Shown here one piece after another: positions 1 through 11,900 of a stretch of DNA of 64,000 nucleotides. The notes under the pieces were generated by a model. It was not told the origin of the DNA. It did not search any database and worked only from the letters and a program-made list of their open reading frames with translations. A program made the translations under genes and the position numbers. Where the stretch lies: positions 26,529,097 through 26,593,096 of the forward strand of contig NC_090767.1 in NCBI RefSeq assembly GCF_036898095.1, read 5' to 3'. Numbering within the stretch: position 1 is the stretch's first letter; each line of letters opens with the position of its first letter. The DNA is from Palaemon carinicauda (lineage: Eukaryota; Arthropoda; Malacostraca; Decapoda; Palaemonidae).

Positions 1-2
1 GA

Positions 3-855
3 GAGGTGAATGCTCGAGTGCTTGGACGAGGATTAAAACTGGTAGGCGAGAATGATCATGAATGGGAGGTAAATCAGTTGTTGTTTGCGGATGATACTGT
101 ACTGGTAGCAGACACAAGAGAAGCTTGACCGACTAGTGACAGAATTTGGAAGGGTGTGTGAGAGAAGGAAGTTGAGAGTTAATGTGGGTGAGAGTAAGGT
201 TATGAGATGTACGAGAAGGGAAGGTGGTGCAAGGTTGAATGTCATGTTGAATGGAGAGTTACTTGAGGAGGTGGATCAGTTTAAGTACTTGGGGTCTGTT
301 GTTGCAGCAAATGGTGGAGTGGAAGCAGATGTACGTCAGAGAGTGAATGAAGGTTGCAAAGTGTTGGGGGCAGTTAAGGGAGTAGTAAAAAATAGAGGGT
401 TGGGCATGAATGTAAAGAGAGTTCTATATGAGAAAGTGATTGTACCAACTGTGATGTATGGATCGGAGTTGTGGGGAATGAAAGTGATGGAGAGACAGAA
501 ATTGAATGTGTTTGAGATGAAGTGTGTGAGGAGTATGGCTGGTGTATCTCGAGTAGATAGGGTTAGGAACGAAGTGGTGAGGGTGAGAACGGGTGTAAGA
601 AATGAGTTAGCGGCTAGAGTGGATATGAATGTGTTGACGTGGTTTGGCCATGTTGAGAGAATGGAAAATGGCTGTCTGCTAAAGAAGGTGATGAATGCAA
701 GAGTTGATGGGAGAAGTACAAGAGGAAGGCCAAGGTTTGGGTGGATGGATGGTGTGAAGAAAGCTCTGGGTGATAGGAGGATAGATGTGAGAGAGGCAAA
801 AGAGCGTGCGAGAAATAGGAATGAATGGCGAGCGATTGTGACGCAGTTCCGGTAG
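3..855 (+). pseudogene. RTE-like non-LTR retrotransposon reverse transcriptase, 3' part
   Basis: This is the C-terminal part of a LINE reverse transcriptase. The catalytic FADD box is at 84-95 in one frame. Reading then shifts by one base between about 120 and 136 and continues open to the stop at 855. Downstream landmarks typical of RTE/BovB-type proteins are YLGSVV, a V-x-x-x-MYGSE motif, a DRVRNE motif, a WFGHVERM motif and a basic RGRPRFGWMDGVKKAL tail. The 5' half lies outside the window. One frameshift makes the copy inactive as read. Family assignment is from motif order; the clade (RTE versus a close relative) is less certain. Confidence 0.85.
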
Positions 856-1112
856 GCCCTGCTGCTTCCTCCGGTGCCTTAGATGACCGCGGAGGTAGCA
901 GCAGTAGGGGACTCAGCAGTATGAAGCTTCATCTGTGGTGGAAATGTGGGAGGTTGGGCTGTGGCACCCTAGCAGTACCAGCTGAACTCGGCTGAGTCCC
1001 TGGTTAGGCTGGAGGAACGTAGAGAGTAGAGGTCCCCTTTTTTGTTTTGTTTCTTGTTGTTGTCGGCTACCCCCCAAAGTTGGGGGAAGTGCCTTTGGTA
1101 TATGGATGGGAC
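856..1112 (+). mobile_element. 3' UTR and tail of the RTE-like LINE
   Basis: Noncoding 3' end of the preceding LINE, running from the stop to a short TATATGGATGG tail. The same sequence recurs at 24892-25095 and, as inverted arms, at 28205-28565: a block beginning GGCTGTGGCACCCTAGCAGT, a GTCGGCTACCCCC stem followed by GGGGGAAGTG, and a short-repeat tail. Recurrence of the 3' end alone is what 5'-truncated LINE copies produce. Confidence 0.7.
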
Positions 1113-1116
1113 TACC

Positions 1117-1795
1117 ACTCTCCGGTTCTGCAGCGCTCTCCTGTGCATTGGTGCTCTCTAACTTGCCAATACTCTCCTGAGCGCCTGCTTTCTCCAGCTT
1201 GGCAGCACAATCCTGCTCACTTGCCAGCTTTGATCTAGCACTCTTTTGCTCGCGGGTGCTCTCCAGCGCACCAGTACTCTCGTGCACCAGCACTCTCCAG
1301 CGTGCCAGCGATTCAGCTCTCTCCAGCACGATTGCACTCACCAGCACATCAGGGCTCTGTTGTTTGCTAGTTGTCTCCTGTGCGTCAACGATCTCCAGCT
1401 TGCCTGTGCTCTCCTGCTTCACAGCGCTCTCCAGCTCGCCAGCACTGTCCTGCACGTCAACGCTTTCCAGCTCGGCAGAACTGTCTTGCACGCCAGGACT
1501 CTCCAGCGCGTCAGCACTTTCCAACGTGTCAGTACTCCTCAGTGGGTCCACTTTCTCCTGCGCATCAGCGTTTGCCAGCTCGCCAGCATGCCAGCACTTG
1601 CCAGTACAACAGCACTCGCCAGAACATCAGTGCTCTCCAGCTCGCCAGCACTCTCCTACACGCCAACGCTCTCCAGTTCTCCAGTGTTCTTCAGCACGCC
1701 AGCTCTCTCTAGCGCAGCAGCACTCTCCTGCGTGCCAGCGCTCTCCAGCCCGTCAGTGCTCCCCAGTGTGTCCACACACTCCAGCATATCATTGT
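1117..1795. repeat. 18-bp coding-phase minisatellite
   Basis: About 37 imperfect tandem copies of an 18-bp unit close to CTCTCCAGCTCGCCAGCA. Because 18 is a multiple of three, several frames stay open. On the plus strand the peptide is an SPARQH-like hexapeptide repeat. On the minus strand (913-1551) it is an LESxxx-like hexapeptide repeat of 212 aa. I do not call any of these a gene. The array lies between the LINE tail and a foldback element. A related SPARQ peptide occurs near 6600 in the DIRS-2 gag region, so an origin from a DIRS gag is possible. Confidence 0.8.
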
Positions 1796-1802
1796 TGCAG
1801 GG

Positions 1803-2370
1803 GTTTGCAGACTGTGGCCAGATATAGCACGCAGACCGCCTAGTGTCCGAATGCCGACCACACTCCAACGTTCACTACACAAAAAGGTAAAACAGTGGAA
1901 TAATCATAAATCTGGGTAAAAGGTAAACAATCAAGGATGAACTGGGCACTGGGCACCACCCCTTGATTTTATACTGGGCAAAGGGACCCAGCTCGAACAT
2001 TACTTCCCTCTTATCTTCCCTATAAATAGCTAAAGGTGTGTATCGTTAGGAAAAATAAGAATTCTCTCCGATTTTGTCATGTCATTATTACTTGAAATTA
2101 AGAAACACCTACTAAAATAAAAAAAAAAAACACTGGGTTCTTCTTTATTTAAAATACATTACCTAGCACATCCAAGAGAGGGATGGTAAACTCTAGAAAA
2201 GAGGAGAAATTCTAAGGTTGTAGCTGGGTCCCCTTGCCCAGTATAAAATCAAGGGGTGATGCCCAGTGCCCAGTTCTCTGGGCATGTTTTTGTTTAGTGG
2301 AAAGGTGGATTGTGGTCGGCATTTGGACACTAGGCAGTCTGCGTGTTATGTCTGTCCGTAGTCTGCAAAC
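1803..2370. mobile_element. Foldback or MITE-like element with long terminal inverted repeats
   Basis: The left arm (1803-1995) begins GTTTGCAGACTGTGGCCAGA. The right arm (2222-2370) is its reverse complement, with mismatches and a gap, and ends AGTCTGCAAAC. No transposase is present. The central 226 bp is AT-rich and carries a motif at 2026-2085 matching the terminal motif of the DIRS elements. A second copy of the left arm alone is at 9330-9520, inserted in the RT of DIRS-2. No clear target duplication was seen. Confidence 0.7.
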
Positions 2371-5161
2371 TGCTACAGCTGCTGCACGGGGCCTATCCTT
2401 GGCAATCTCTGTGATTCATTGAGGGTATTGCATCCCTTTCACTCAATCTCTCCCTCTATTGACTCAGAATCCAGTTCCATTGAGCTCCAATGTGAAGGGA
2501 TCTGTAAAGGAGCTGTCAAAATCCAGGCTATGTCGGAGAAGGGCGCTCTCCAGGAGGTCGTCGATGTGTCCATATGATTCTTCAGTCGACTCTTTCTTGT
2601 GAAAAAGGCGTCTGGAGGGTGGGGGTCTGTCATTGACCTCTCGGCTCTGAACACGTTTGTTCTACAAACTCCGGTCAGCATAAAGACAGTCAGACAAGTG
2701 GTAAGACTTCAAGACTTCTCGTGCACACTGGATCTCAAGGGCGCATGCTTTCAGATCCCAGTCCATCCAACTTCATGGAAATATCTAAGGATCTTACACG
2801 ACAACAGGTAATACCAGTTCAAGGAGCTGTGCTTTGGTCTTTCAACAGCCCCTCAGGTCTTCATGTTAACCTGGGCCCACAGGATTGGCATCTGCCTCCT
2901 AAGATACCTGGACGACTAGCTGATACTAGCAGACTTGATAGCAACTGTTCAACACTGAGATAGACTCCTTGTCTTTTGCCAAGATCTGGAGATCGTGGTA
3001 AATCTTGAGAAGTCATCCCTGCTTCCCTTTCAAAGATTGGTTTACCTGGAAATGATCATCGGCACCAGTCTGCAGAAAGTCTTCCCATCAGACTACAAAA
3101 TCCAGAGGCTGAGGAAAGTGGTAGGCCCATTCCTAGGTCCCCTGTCATCCCTGGTCTATCTAGTTGTGAACATCCGCCTCTGGATTCGATCTCTTCAGTG
3201 CAGCAAATCCAGGTGGGTTTAAGACGAGGACTTCCTGGATATGCTGGTTCCCGTGGTACCCGAGCAGCTGAAGGACTTGAGGTGGTGGGTAGCAGACGAG
3301 AATCTCCGCCAAGGGGTCGACCTTCTCGTTCTTTCCCCAGAGTTGATGCTCTTTTCAGATGCGTCAAAAGGAGGTGGTGTCCCACATACTACACCACTTG
3401 GCCTCTGGGCTCTGGTTAGAGTCCAAAAGGTACCAGCATATAAATCTCGTAGATATGAGGGCAACCTTTCTAGGCATACAGCAGTTCCATCATTTACTGG
3501 TGGGTCATTCTGTGGTGTTGATGACTGACAACATGGCGGTCGTGGCTTAGGTGAACAAGCAAGGCAGTACCTTTAGGCAGCACCTTTGCCATCTAGGAGT
3601 GGAGGTGCTAAGATGGGCAGAAGACAACTCATTGTTCCTATCAGCCTGCTTCATTCCAGGCTGGAGGAGTGTGCTTGCAGACAATCTAAGCAGAGTGACT
3701 CGGATGATGGGCTTCGAGTGGTCTTTGAATGATCTAGTAGCCAACAGTCCTGACTTTGTGAGGTTCTCCAACTGTGGATCTGTTCGCGATATCCCTGAAC
3801 AATAGGCTCCCTCCCTACTGCTCCCCAGTTCTGGTTCCTCAGGCTTTCTGGAAAAATGCATTCCAGCAACGGTGAGACAACATCGACGTTTACACCTTTC
3901 CCCTGTTCTATCTGATGAGAAGGGTTCTCAAAAAGACCATATCATCTAAGAACCTGTCAATGACCCTCATAGCTCCGCTATATCATCACGCCAAATGGTT
4001 CCTGGACCTTCTTCATATCCTGACGAAGGTTCCGAGAGAGTTCCCTCAACTTCACAATTTACTCAGACAACCACATATGAACATCATTCACAAAGCCGTA
4101 GTATCCCTGTGACTTCACGCCTAGAGATTATCCAGCATCTCCTTCCTCAGAGAGGCTTTTTGCAACAGGTTGTGAAAAGGATGTCTGGATACCTGCGAAG
4201 GTCTTCCGCTTCAGTCTACCAGGCCAAGTGGACTTTCATCTGTGGTTGGTATCATGGAAAGGGGTATCTCCCCCCTTGATGCCACTATTCCAGCAATAGT
4301 GGAGTTCCTCGTTTACCTTCGGGAAGAAAAACTCCTCTCGGTCTCGGCGGTGAAAGGCTACTTCTCAGTAAGGCTGAAAGTAGTCAATATTTCCTCTTCG
4401 TTGGAATTTTCTCTCCTCATACAGAGTTTCGAGCTTATCTGCCCTCAGTGGGAAGTTATACCACATAGATGGAACGTGTTTCTTGTCTTCCGGTCCCTGG
4501 GTGCCCCCTACAAACCATTACGCCAGGCATCAGATACCCACTTGACTCTGAAGAGAGTTTTCTTATTTATATTGGCCTCGGCCAAGAGAGTTAGTGAATT
4601 TCACAGTCTTTCATACGCCGTCTCCCATTCAAGGGGATGGGGGGAGGTAATGTTTGGCTTCGTCCCTGAGTTTATCGGCTACGCTACTCCCAGATTTAGG
4701 CCCTTCTGGATTTGGAGTCTTCATAATGTAACCGATGATCAAGATCAACTGTTACTTTGATCAGTGAGGAGTTTGAGGTACTCTCTCAAGAGAACAGCAG
4801 TAGCCCTCCCCCGAGTGTCAGCACGGAGAAGGTTAAGAGGAAGATCACCAAAAACACCATCTCTGCTTGGATTCACAGGGTCACTGATCTGGCCCTGAAT
4901 CTCGATCCTCCTCCAGAGACGAGGCAACCCAGAGTTCATGACGTTAAGGGCATCAGCGCGTCCCTAGCGTTCAAGAAGAACTACTCTGTGATGCAGGTCT
5001 TACAAGCGGGCATGTGGAAGTGTCGGAATACCTTCACCGCCCACTACCTGTATAATGTGACCTACATGAACTGGAGACGTTCTCCATTGGCCCTGTGGTG
5101 GCCACACAACAAGTGGTTTAGACACCTCAGGCTCCTTGAGGAACAAGTAGCAGATGGTTAA
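2371..5161 (+). pseudogene. DIRS-1: decayed DIRS retroelement RT-RNase H-tyrosine recombinase
   Basis: Successive fragments give the DIRS pol order. The RT N-part is at 2599-2811, with its LDLK-DAY box degraded to LDLKGAC. YLDD at about 2905-2916 is followed directly by a stop. The RNase H part is near 3340-3680 (LMLFSDASKGG, then MTDNMAVVA with a stop). The tyrosine recombinase is at 4242-5161. The recombinase keeps KRVSEF (first Arg) and the AHYL tyrosine, but HxxR reads HDVK, so a catalytic Arg is replaced by Lys. Many stops and frameshifts show a dead copy. The gag part is missing and replaced by the foldback element upstream. Confidence 0.85.
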
Positions 5162-5640
5162 GGGCAAAGGTTACCCGGGATTAGTCTGGGATGAATGATA
5201 AGAATGACTGGCTCTTTGTCTCTTTCATTTTCCCCTCTTGGGAACAACACCTACGGTCCTCGGCAAGTTGGCCTCATCTGTCTGCAGGTAAAACCATTTC
5301 CTTGTGTAACCAAACATAGAAATAATGCTTGCTGCATCCCCATACCCCTGGCGAGGTGGGATTGGGTAACGTCTATGGTTGATTCGAAGAGTCCTATGTT
5401 TCTGAGAAATCTTACCTAGACTAATCACACTGCTAGTTTCACACAATCACTCAGATTGCTCAGGTAGCTAAACAGGTTTTGCACAGATTTTAGTGAGGTA
5501 TCAGGGTTTCTCCCTACAGGGAAAAACCCTGGGTCAAACACCAGCCAGTTGGTTTGGACTTCCACCCTCCTAAAGGGTGATTCTTCCTTTATAAAGAGCA
5601 AAATGGTTTGTATTTAATGTCGGAACAAATGACAAATTTG
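5162..5640 (+). mobile_element. 3' noncoding region of DIRS-1
   Basis: This stretch is colinear with 12640-13150 behind the DIRS-2 recombinase. Both share a CCCTCTTGGG-type block, a GAGGTGGxATTGGG block and a CACCCTCCTAAAGGGTGA-type short hairpin before the terminal motif. No ORF of interest lies here. Confidence 0.6.
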
Positions 5641-5940
5641 AAAGTAATTTCCATTTTTCCTAACGATACAAACCTTAATCTCTTTGGCCCACCATTACTT
5701 GTACCCTTGTAAGTCCTGCTTGCAATCAAAAGTGACGAGACAACACAGGTGTGTGTGAGCAGGGTAGCAGGCTACCCCTCCACCCCCGCTAACCAGTGGT
5801 GAGGTAGTTACACCTAGCTAAAAGTCTTATGGCTAGTCCTCCAGCTTCCCCGAAATTATAACCCTAATAAATACCTCAATGTTTGTATTGTTAAGAAAAA
5901 TACAGATTACTTGGAAATTTGTTATATCTATTATGTCCCC
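5640..5940. mobile_element. DIRS terminal region, uninterrupted copy (inverted end motifs)
   Basis: An end motif at 5640-5690 (containing TTTCCATTTTTCCTAACGAT, then ACAAACC) is followed about 190 bp later by its inverse at 5875-5935 (GTTTGTATTGTTAAGAAAAA). The same inverted pair flanks the terminal region of DIRS-2 at 13160-13215 and 21450-21515, where DIRS-3 splits it. This copy therefore shows the pre-insertion arrangement. Confidence 0.7.
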
Positions 5941-6285
5941 GTTCTTCAAACAAGGTGGAGTCGGGCAATGTATAGATTATGAACGGGCTCACCCCTACTC
6001 TGTACTTATCTATTCACCTCCCATTGAAATCTTTTACTCTTTCCAGCACTGATTGCCCAGGCTGTCATCCTACGAGGAAAGCGAGGTGTCAGGCTGCCTC
6101 TTGAGGAGCTCTTATGAAGCACATGAGGTCATCCTGGGACAGTAGCCAGCCAGTTGGTTTGAGGTTCTCAACCCACCTTAAGGTGAGTCTCCTACGTAAA
6201 GAACAGAAGGTTTGTATGCTGCACTGGAACAAATGACAATGGTTCCCTAACTGGAATACAAACCAACGCTATTTATGGGGGATAT
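5940..6285 (+). mobile_element. DIRS 3'-end fragment
   Basis: A further copy of the DIRS 3' noncoding end. It has an AGCCAGCCAGTTGGTTTGAG block as at 5540, then an end-type motif (GGAATACAAACC) at 6240-6275. It lies between the DIRS-1 terminus and the DIRS-2 gag region. It is either part of a composite terminus or a solo fragment. Confidence 0.5.
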
Positions 6286-6429
6286 ATAGGGGTATTACTT
6301 TCGGCAAGGCTGAAAGGAAAAGCCAATAGAATTCAGCGAGGGTTAACCAACCATACTGCTAGCTAGCGGAGGGATGGGGGGGGGGGGTTTAGTATCTTCC
6401 TCTCTCAACTACACACCTGCGACTGTACT

Positions 6430-8950
6430 TTGCTTTGCTTTTGGCTCGGAGGGAGAACGGTTGTTACTGCTCCTCCTCCTCACCAATTTGGACAGCCATT
6501 ACTGATCACTTTTTTGTTTTTTCTTTTCAGTTTGTGTGTGCCTTCCCTGCCAGCCATGCATACCTGCCCTGGGCTCGTCGATTGGCAAGTCAGCAGCCTG
6601 TTCTTCTCCAGCTCGTCAGCAGCCTTTGGCTGCACACCTGTCTCTTTCCTGTCGTTCCCCAACGACTTGTCGCTCTCCAAAAGAGGAAAGCAAACGTCGC
6701 CAGACGTGCGCTCCTCACCGCTCGCCGATGCACTGATCGCTCAGATGATAGCCAACAGACGGATGCTCATGACTGGGCTACTATAGCACATCGGCTCCAA
6801 GAACCAGCCTCCCGATAGGTGCTAACGTTCGTTAGATCTCCAGCACTGATTTGAGCGTCGTCAATTGTGGGAAGAGAGGCCTGCAAGACCTTATCCTCCT
6901 CGAGCTCTGGAACTCCCACCTGAGAGACGAAAGTCTCCTCCCCATCATTCACCGTTGCCTCGTTCTCCTCTCCGCAAATGCAGAACATCACGCTCGCCTG
7001 GAAGAGCGGAAAAAAGCAAGCTGCAGGAATTCAAGATTCCGAAGAGACCACCTTCACGGTCGATTCCTGTTGCTCGGAAGGAGACTGCAGCTCCGCATCC
7101 TCCCTCTAACTCCTCCTGGATGTCAGATAAGGCTCCCTTGTGGGGTCCCTCTTCGTCGTTCTATATAGGGTAACTTTCCGACAATGCCACAATCGGTCCG
7201 CAGCCGTGAATTGCAAGATCATGTTTTATTCATAGTTTGTTGTTCTCTTTATATCAATACATTATGATTTTGAGTTTTTTATTCATAGTTTAATGTTATC
7301 TCTATGTTCCAAAATATTGAGTTTGGAACCTTGGTTAGGGCAGTAACCCAGGCCTTTACGGCAGGTATCCCACCTGCTTATCCTTCGGGAACTCCCAGGA
7401 TTCCCCTGGAAGAATCTTTCTCTACATTTTCAGACCCACGGCGAAGATCCACGGTCCCTCCCCGTCAAGAAACTTTGGTTTCTTCTTCTCCCCTGAAGCG
7501 GAAAAGAGGAGTATCTGATGAAGTACTGTAGCTTCATGTAGGGTCAAGCTGACCCCCGTCAGGTCGTCCAAGGGAAGGTCAAGTGTTGCCATGCCCACTT
7601 CTCCTCACCCTCCTGCTCCTCACTCATCGATTCAGTCAGAGTTCTCTCTCTCAGGGAAGAGTCCTTATGTGACTCTTTCTGTCCTTTGCTCATTGAGGAA
7701 GTCCCACGAGACCACAGAGTAGTCTCGAAACCCATGGAAGAGTCCATCCTTCCCCCTACGGGTGACCAACAGAAGGTCGTTCCATCCAAACCTCCTGTGC
7801 TAGAGACTTTCTTCCCTCCGAGGAAAGAGTCTAAGGATTCAAAAACTCTGCCAAAGTCCTCATTGGGGATTACAAGACCTGCGGAGTGGGTCAAGCAGTC
7901 TACATTTGACCACTTCGATAACGACCACGACCCACCCCGAGGTGATGTATCGTGCGTGGAAGACAACGATTCGGCTGCCAGTCCTTCTTCAGAAGCTGAA
8001 CAGAAAGAGTCAGAACATGGCATCCGGCAGGTTCTAGCTTGCATGAGTTCACTCAGTGGGTTGGCAGACCCATTGATGGCTCCTCAGGAGGGCAAGGTCA
8101 TGGTCTTGGCCCACGTCTTTGGCACTCGGAAGCCCCAAGAACAGCGAAGGTCTCAGGGACTGAAGAGTGCCCGGCGGAAGGTGTCTGCCCAGCTCTCCGA
8201 GTCCTCTAGCTCTCTTCGATCAGGCTCATCCTTAAAACTACTGCAACATCTGAGTGTCCAGCAGAGAAATTTTTAAGAGGTCCTTGACGAGTGTCTCCCG
8301 GCCCTTAGAGGAACTTACGAAGGGGATCTCTCTAAAGAGACTCTTCGGGCTTCAAGTTTACTTCTCAGCTTCGGAAATTCTAAGCAAAGAGAAAGTGGCA
8401 AAGTATGCCATGCAGGCTACTTTTTGGCTGGATCTATGGTTGGGATCAGTGAGAAACCTGGTGCAAACAAAGGGTTTTTCCAAAGAAGACTCCCGGAAAG
8501 GGATGGAGACTTTCCTCCTGTCGGGTATTTGGACTATTGAGTTCGTTGCCCACCAAGTAGTGAACTTGTGGGCGAACGCCATCTTAAGGCTTAGAGATGC
8601 AATAATCGAGAGATTCCATTTCCAAGTCCCAAACTGCGAGATAACGAAATTCCAAAACTCCTCTCTGAAGGGTTCCCCTTTGTTCAAGCTGGGGGATGTC
8701 GAGCGAGCTGCGGAGAGATGGAGGAAGTCCTACCAGGACTCCCTCCTCCATAGGACCTTGACATCCCGCCCCTACGGACTACGTTCTCTCCCGCAGACGA
8801 AACAACAGAAACCAACGCTGAACAGGACTGCGGCAACAGACAACAAGGTGTCTAAAAGCCCCTTACCTGTCAAGTCAAACAAGGCTCTAAGTAGTCCTGT
8901 GGAGGGAAGTATCCTAGAGGAGTCGGCCGTGGCCGCAAATGCTATGTGAT
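6430..8950 (+). pseudogene. DIRS-2 gag-like region
   Basis: A run of open stretches in changing frames: 6536-6736, 6865-7173, 7304-7531, 7686-8276 and 8254-8949. They encode Ser/Pro/Arg-rich low-complexity protein, followed by a more ordered 231-aa segment with many aromatic and hydrophobic residues. The position immediately upstream of the DIRS RT, and the disorder-then-globular layout, match a DIRS Gag. No zinc knuckle is seen. An AT-rich stretch at about 7180-7300 interrupts it. Frameshifts make it non-functional as read. Gag identity is inferred from position rather than from a diagnostic motif. Confidence 0.6.
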
Positions 8951-11900
8951 TCCCCTGCTTGTCCACCAGTGGGGGAATGCCTGCATTGCTGCCTGAAGAG
9001 CTGGATGCAGCTTGGGGCCGAACCCTGGATAGTCTCCGTGATTAGTTCAGGGTATCGCATCCCGTTCACTCAATCTCTCCCCCCACTGATCAAGACACTA
9101 GTGTCAACTAGCTCCTATGCAAAGGGATCTGCAAAGAAGCTGGCTCTTCGGGCTGAAGTCCAGACTACGTTGAAGAAGAGCACTCTCTAAAAATTCCTCG
9201 GCGACTCCCCAGGCTTTTCCAGTCGACTCGTTTATGTGAAAAAGGCGTCTGGAGGCTTGAGACCAGTCATCGACCTCTCAGCTCTGAACAAGTTTGTTAA
9301 ACCTCGTTCAGCACGGATACAGTTTATTGGTTTGCGGACTGTGGCCAGATGTAGCACGCAGACTGCCTAGTGTCTGAATGCCAACCACACTCCAACATTC
9401 ACTAAACAAAAAGATATGATGGAATAATCATAAACCTGGGTAAAAGGTAAACAATCACGAGAGCTGGGCAATGGGCACCACCCCTCAATTTTTCATACTA
9501 GGCAAGGGGACCCAGCAAGAACCTGAAATTTCCCTATTATCTTTTCTTGGGTTCCCCGTCTCTCTTTGCAGTGCTATGCATGAAGTTCTAAATAAGATGA
9601 GCAATATGCTTTCTAGGTAGCAGGTTTCCTCATTATATTTCAAGTTATTTGAATATTACAAATATTAGGAGAGAAAAAAATGTTACAAAGAAAAACAAAC
9701 TTCAGGCTTGAACGGGGAATATCTTAGGTGAGGAAGTGCATTGAAATAGGATTAAAAAAAATTATTCAAATAATTGAGAGAAAAACAAATTTCATATATG
9801 TGAAAATACAGGTTTACAAAACCAGGAGAGATATATCTCTTTATACAGAACCTCTTTGGAATCAAAACTAAATATTTAATCTACATATACAAGTATAAAT
9901 AAAGACCAACATAAGTGTAAATATTTGGGCTGAATTCAAATGCAATTTGACAGGTCACTTCAGTTAGGATCAAAGGTATTGTAAAACAATATTACCTATC
10001 TCTACATTCTCATTTTAACATCAGAAAGAGGCCCCTCCTCTAGATTGCATAGTCACACACACACACAAAAAAATAATTCATTCATTATAAGTCAGAAAAG
10101 GGGTAAGACCGCTGGACTTCATGTGCACCCTAGATCTAAAGGATGCATACTTCCAGATCCCAATCCATCCGTCTTCAAAGAAGTATCTCAAAATCACACT
10201 AGACAACAAGAAATATCAGTTCAAGGTACTGTGCTTCGGTCTTTCCACAGCACCTCACGTTTTCACGAGAGTGTTCACCCTAGTGTCATTTTGGGCTCAC
10301 AGAATCGGCATCCGTCTCCTATGCTATCTGGAAGTGTGGCTGAGTGTAGCAGAATCGGTGGCGCCCTTTCTTCAGCACAGTTACAAACTTCTGGGACTTT
10401 GCCAAGATCTGTGAATCTTGGTTAACCCCAAGAAGTCCTCTCTGCTTCCCTCTTAACGACTGGTATACTTAGGAATGATAATAGACACCAATCTTCAAAA
10501 AGCCTTCCCATCACACGAGAGGGTAGTGAAGCTGAGGAAGGTTGCAAGACCTTTCCTCATACAAGAACTCTCACCCCAAAGGTGGTTATATCTCCTTGGG
10601 CACCTATCATCCATGGCCCATCTAGTTCTCAACGCCTGCCTGAGAGGATACGATCTCTCCAATAATGGCTAAAGTCCAACTGGAATGAGGCCTTCGTATC
10701 CCCGGACATTGCGATCTCATGGGACCAGAAGAACGGACGGACTTCGAGTGGTGGGTGGCAGACGAGAATCTACTAAAGGGTGTCGACCTTCTTGTCCCTC
10801 CCCCAGGACTTGATGCTCTTCTCAGATACATCAAAAGAAGGGGTGAGGCCCCATGTGCTGCACCACACGACCTCAGGCCTCTGGTCAGAGTCAGAGAAGT
10901 ACCTCCACATAAATCTCCTAGAGATGAAGGCTGTCTTTCTGGCCCTTCAACAGTTTCACTAGTACCTGGCAAGTCACTCTGGTGGTGATGAGCGACAACA
11001 CCACAGTAGTGGCCTACATCAACAAACAAGGAGGTACTTTTTCACAGCAACTATCACATCTAGCAGTAGAGATACTGAGATGGGCCGAAATCCACTCGAT
11101 ACCACTATCGGCACGCTTCATTCCAGGCAAAAGGAATGTGCTTGCTGACAATCTGAGCAGTGCGTCTCAGATAGTGAGTACCGAGTGGTCTTTGGATCAT
11201 CTAGTAGCCAACAAAGTCCTGACTTTGTGGGGTTCTCCAACTGTGGATCTGTTTGCAACGGCCCTGAACTTCAGGCTCCCGCTGTACTGCTCCCCAGTCC
11301 CAGACCCCAAAGCTCTCTGGCAAGATGCTTTCCAGCAACGGTGGGACAACATAGATGTTTACGCCTTTCCCCCGTTCAGTCTGATGAGGAGGGTACTCAA
11401 CAAGACCAGAACATCGGTCAATCTTTCAATGACCCTCATAGCTCCGCTATGGCATCACGCAGAATGGTTCCCGGACCTTCTGCAACTCCTAACGGAGCTA
11501 CCAAGAGAGCTCCCTCCACGACACAATCTTCTCAAGCAACCACATGCCAACATCTTCCACAAAGCCGTAGCTTCGCTACGACTTCACGTCTGGAGACTGT
11601 CCAGCATCTCCTCTCTGAGAGAGGATTTTCGCAGCAAGTTGCTGTCAGGATGTCTGGACACCTGCGAAAGTCATCTTCAGCAGTCTACCAGGCAAAGTGG
11701 AAAGTCTTCTGTGATTGGTGTCGTGGAAGGGGTATCTCTCCACTTGATGCCACTATTCCAACAATAGCGGAGTTCCTCGTATATTTGCTTAAAGAAATGC
11801 GCCTTTCAGTCTCGGCAGTGAAAGGCTATCGCTCAGCCTTAAGTCTAGCCTTCAGGCTGAAAGGAATGGACATTTCTTCATTGCTAGAACTTTCTCTACT

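Noticed and set aside
913..1551. 212-aa minus-strand LES-repeat protein as a host gene
   Set aside because: Explained by the 18-bp tandem repeat being a multiple of three; the remainder lies in LINE 3' UTR.
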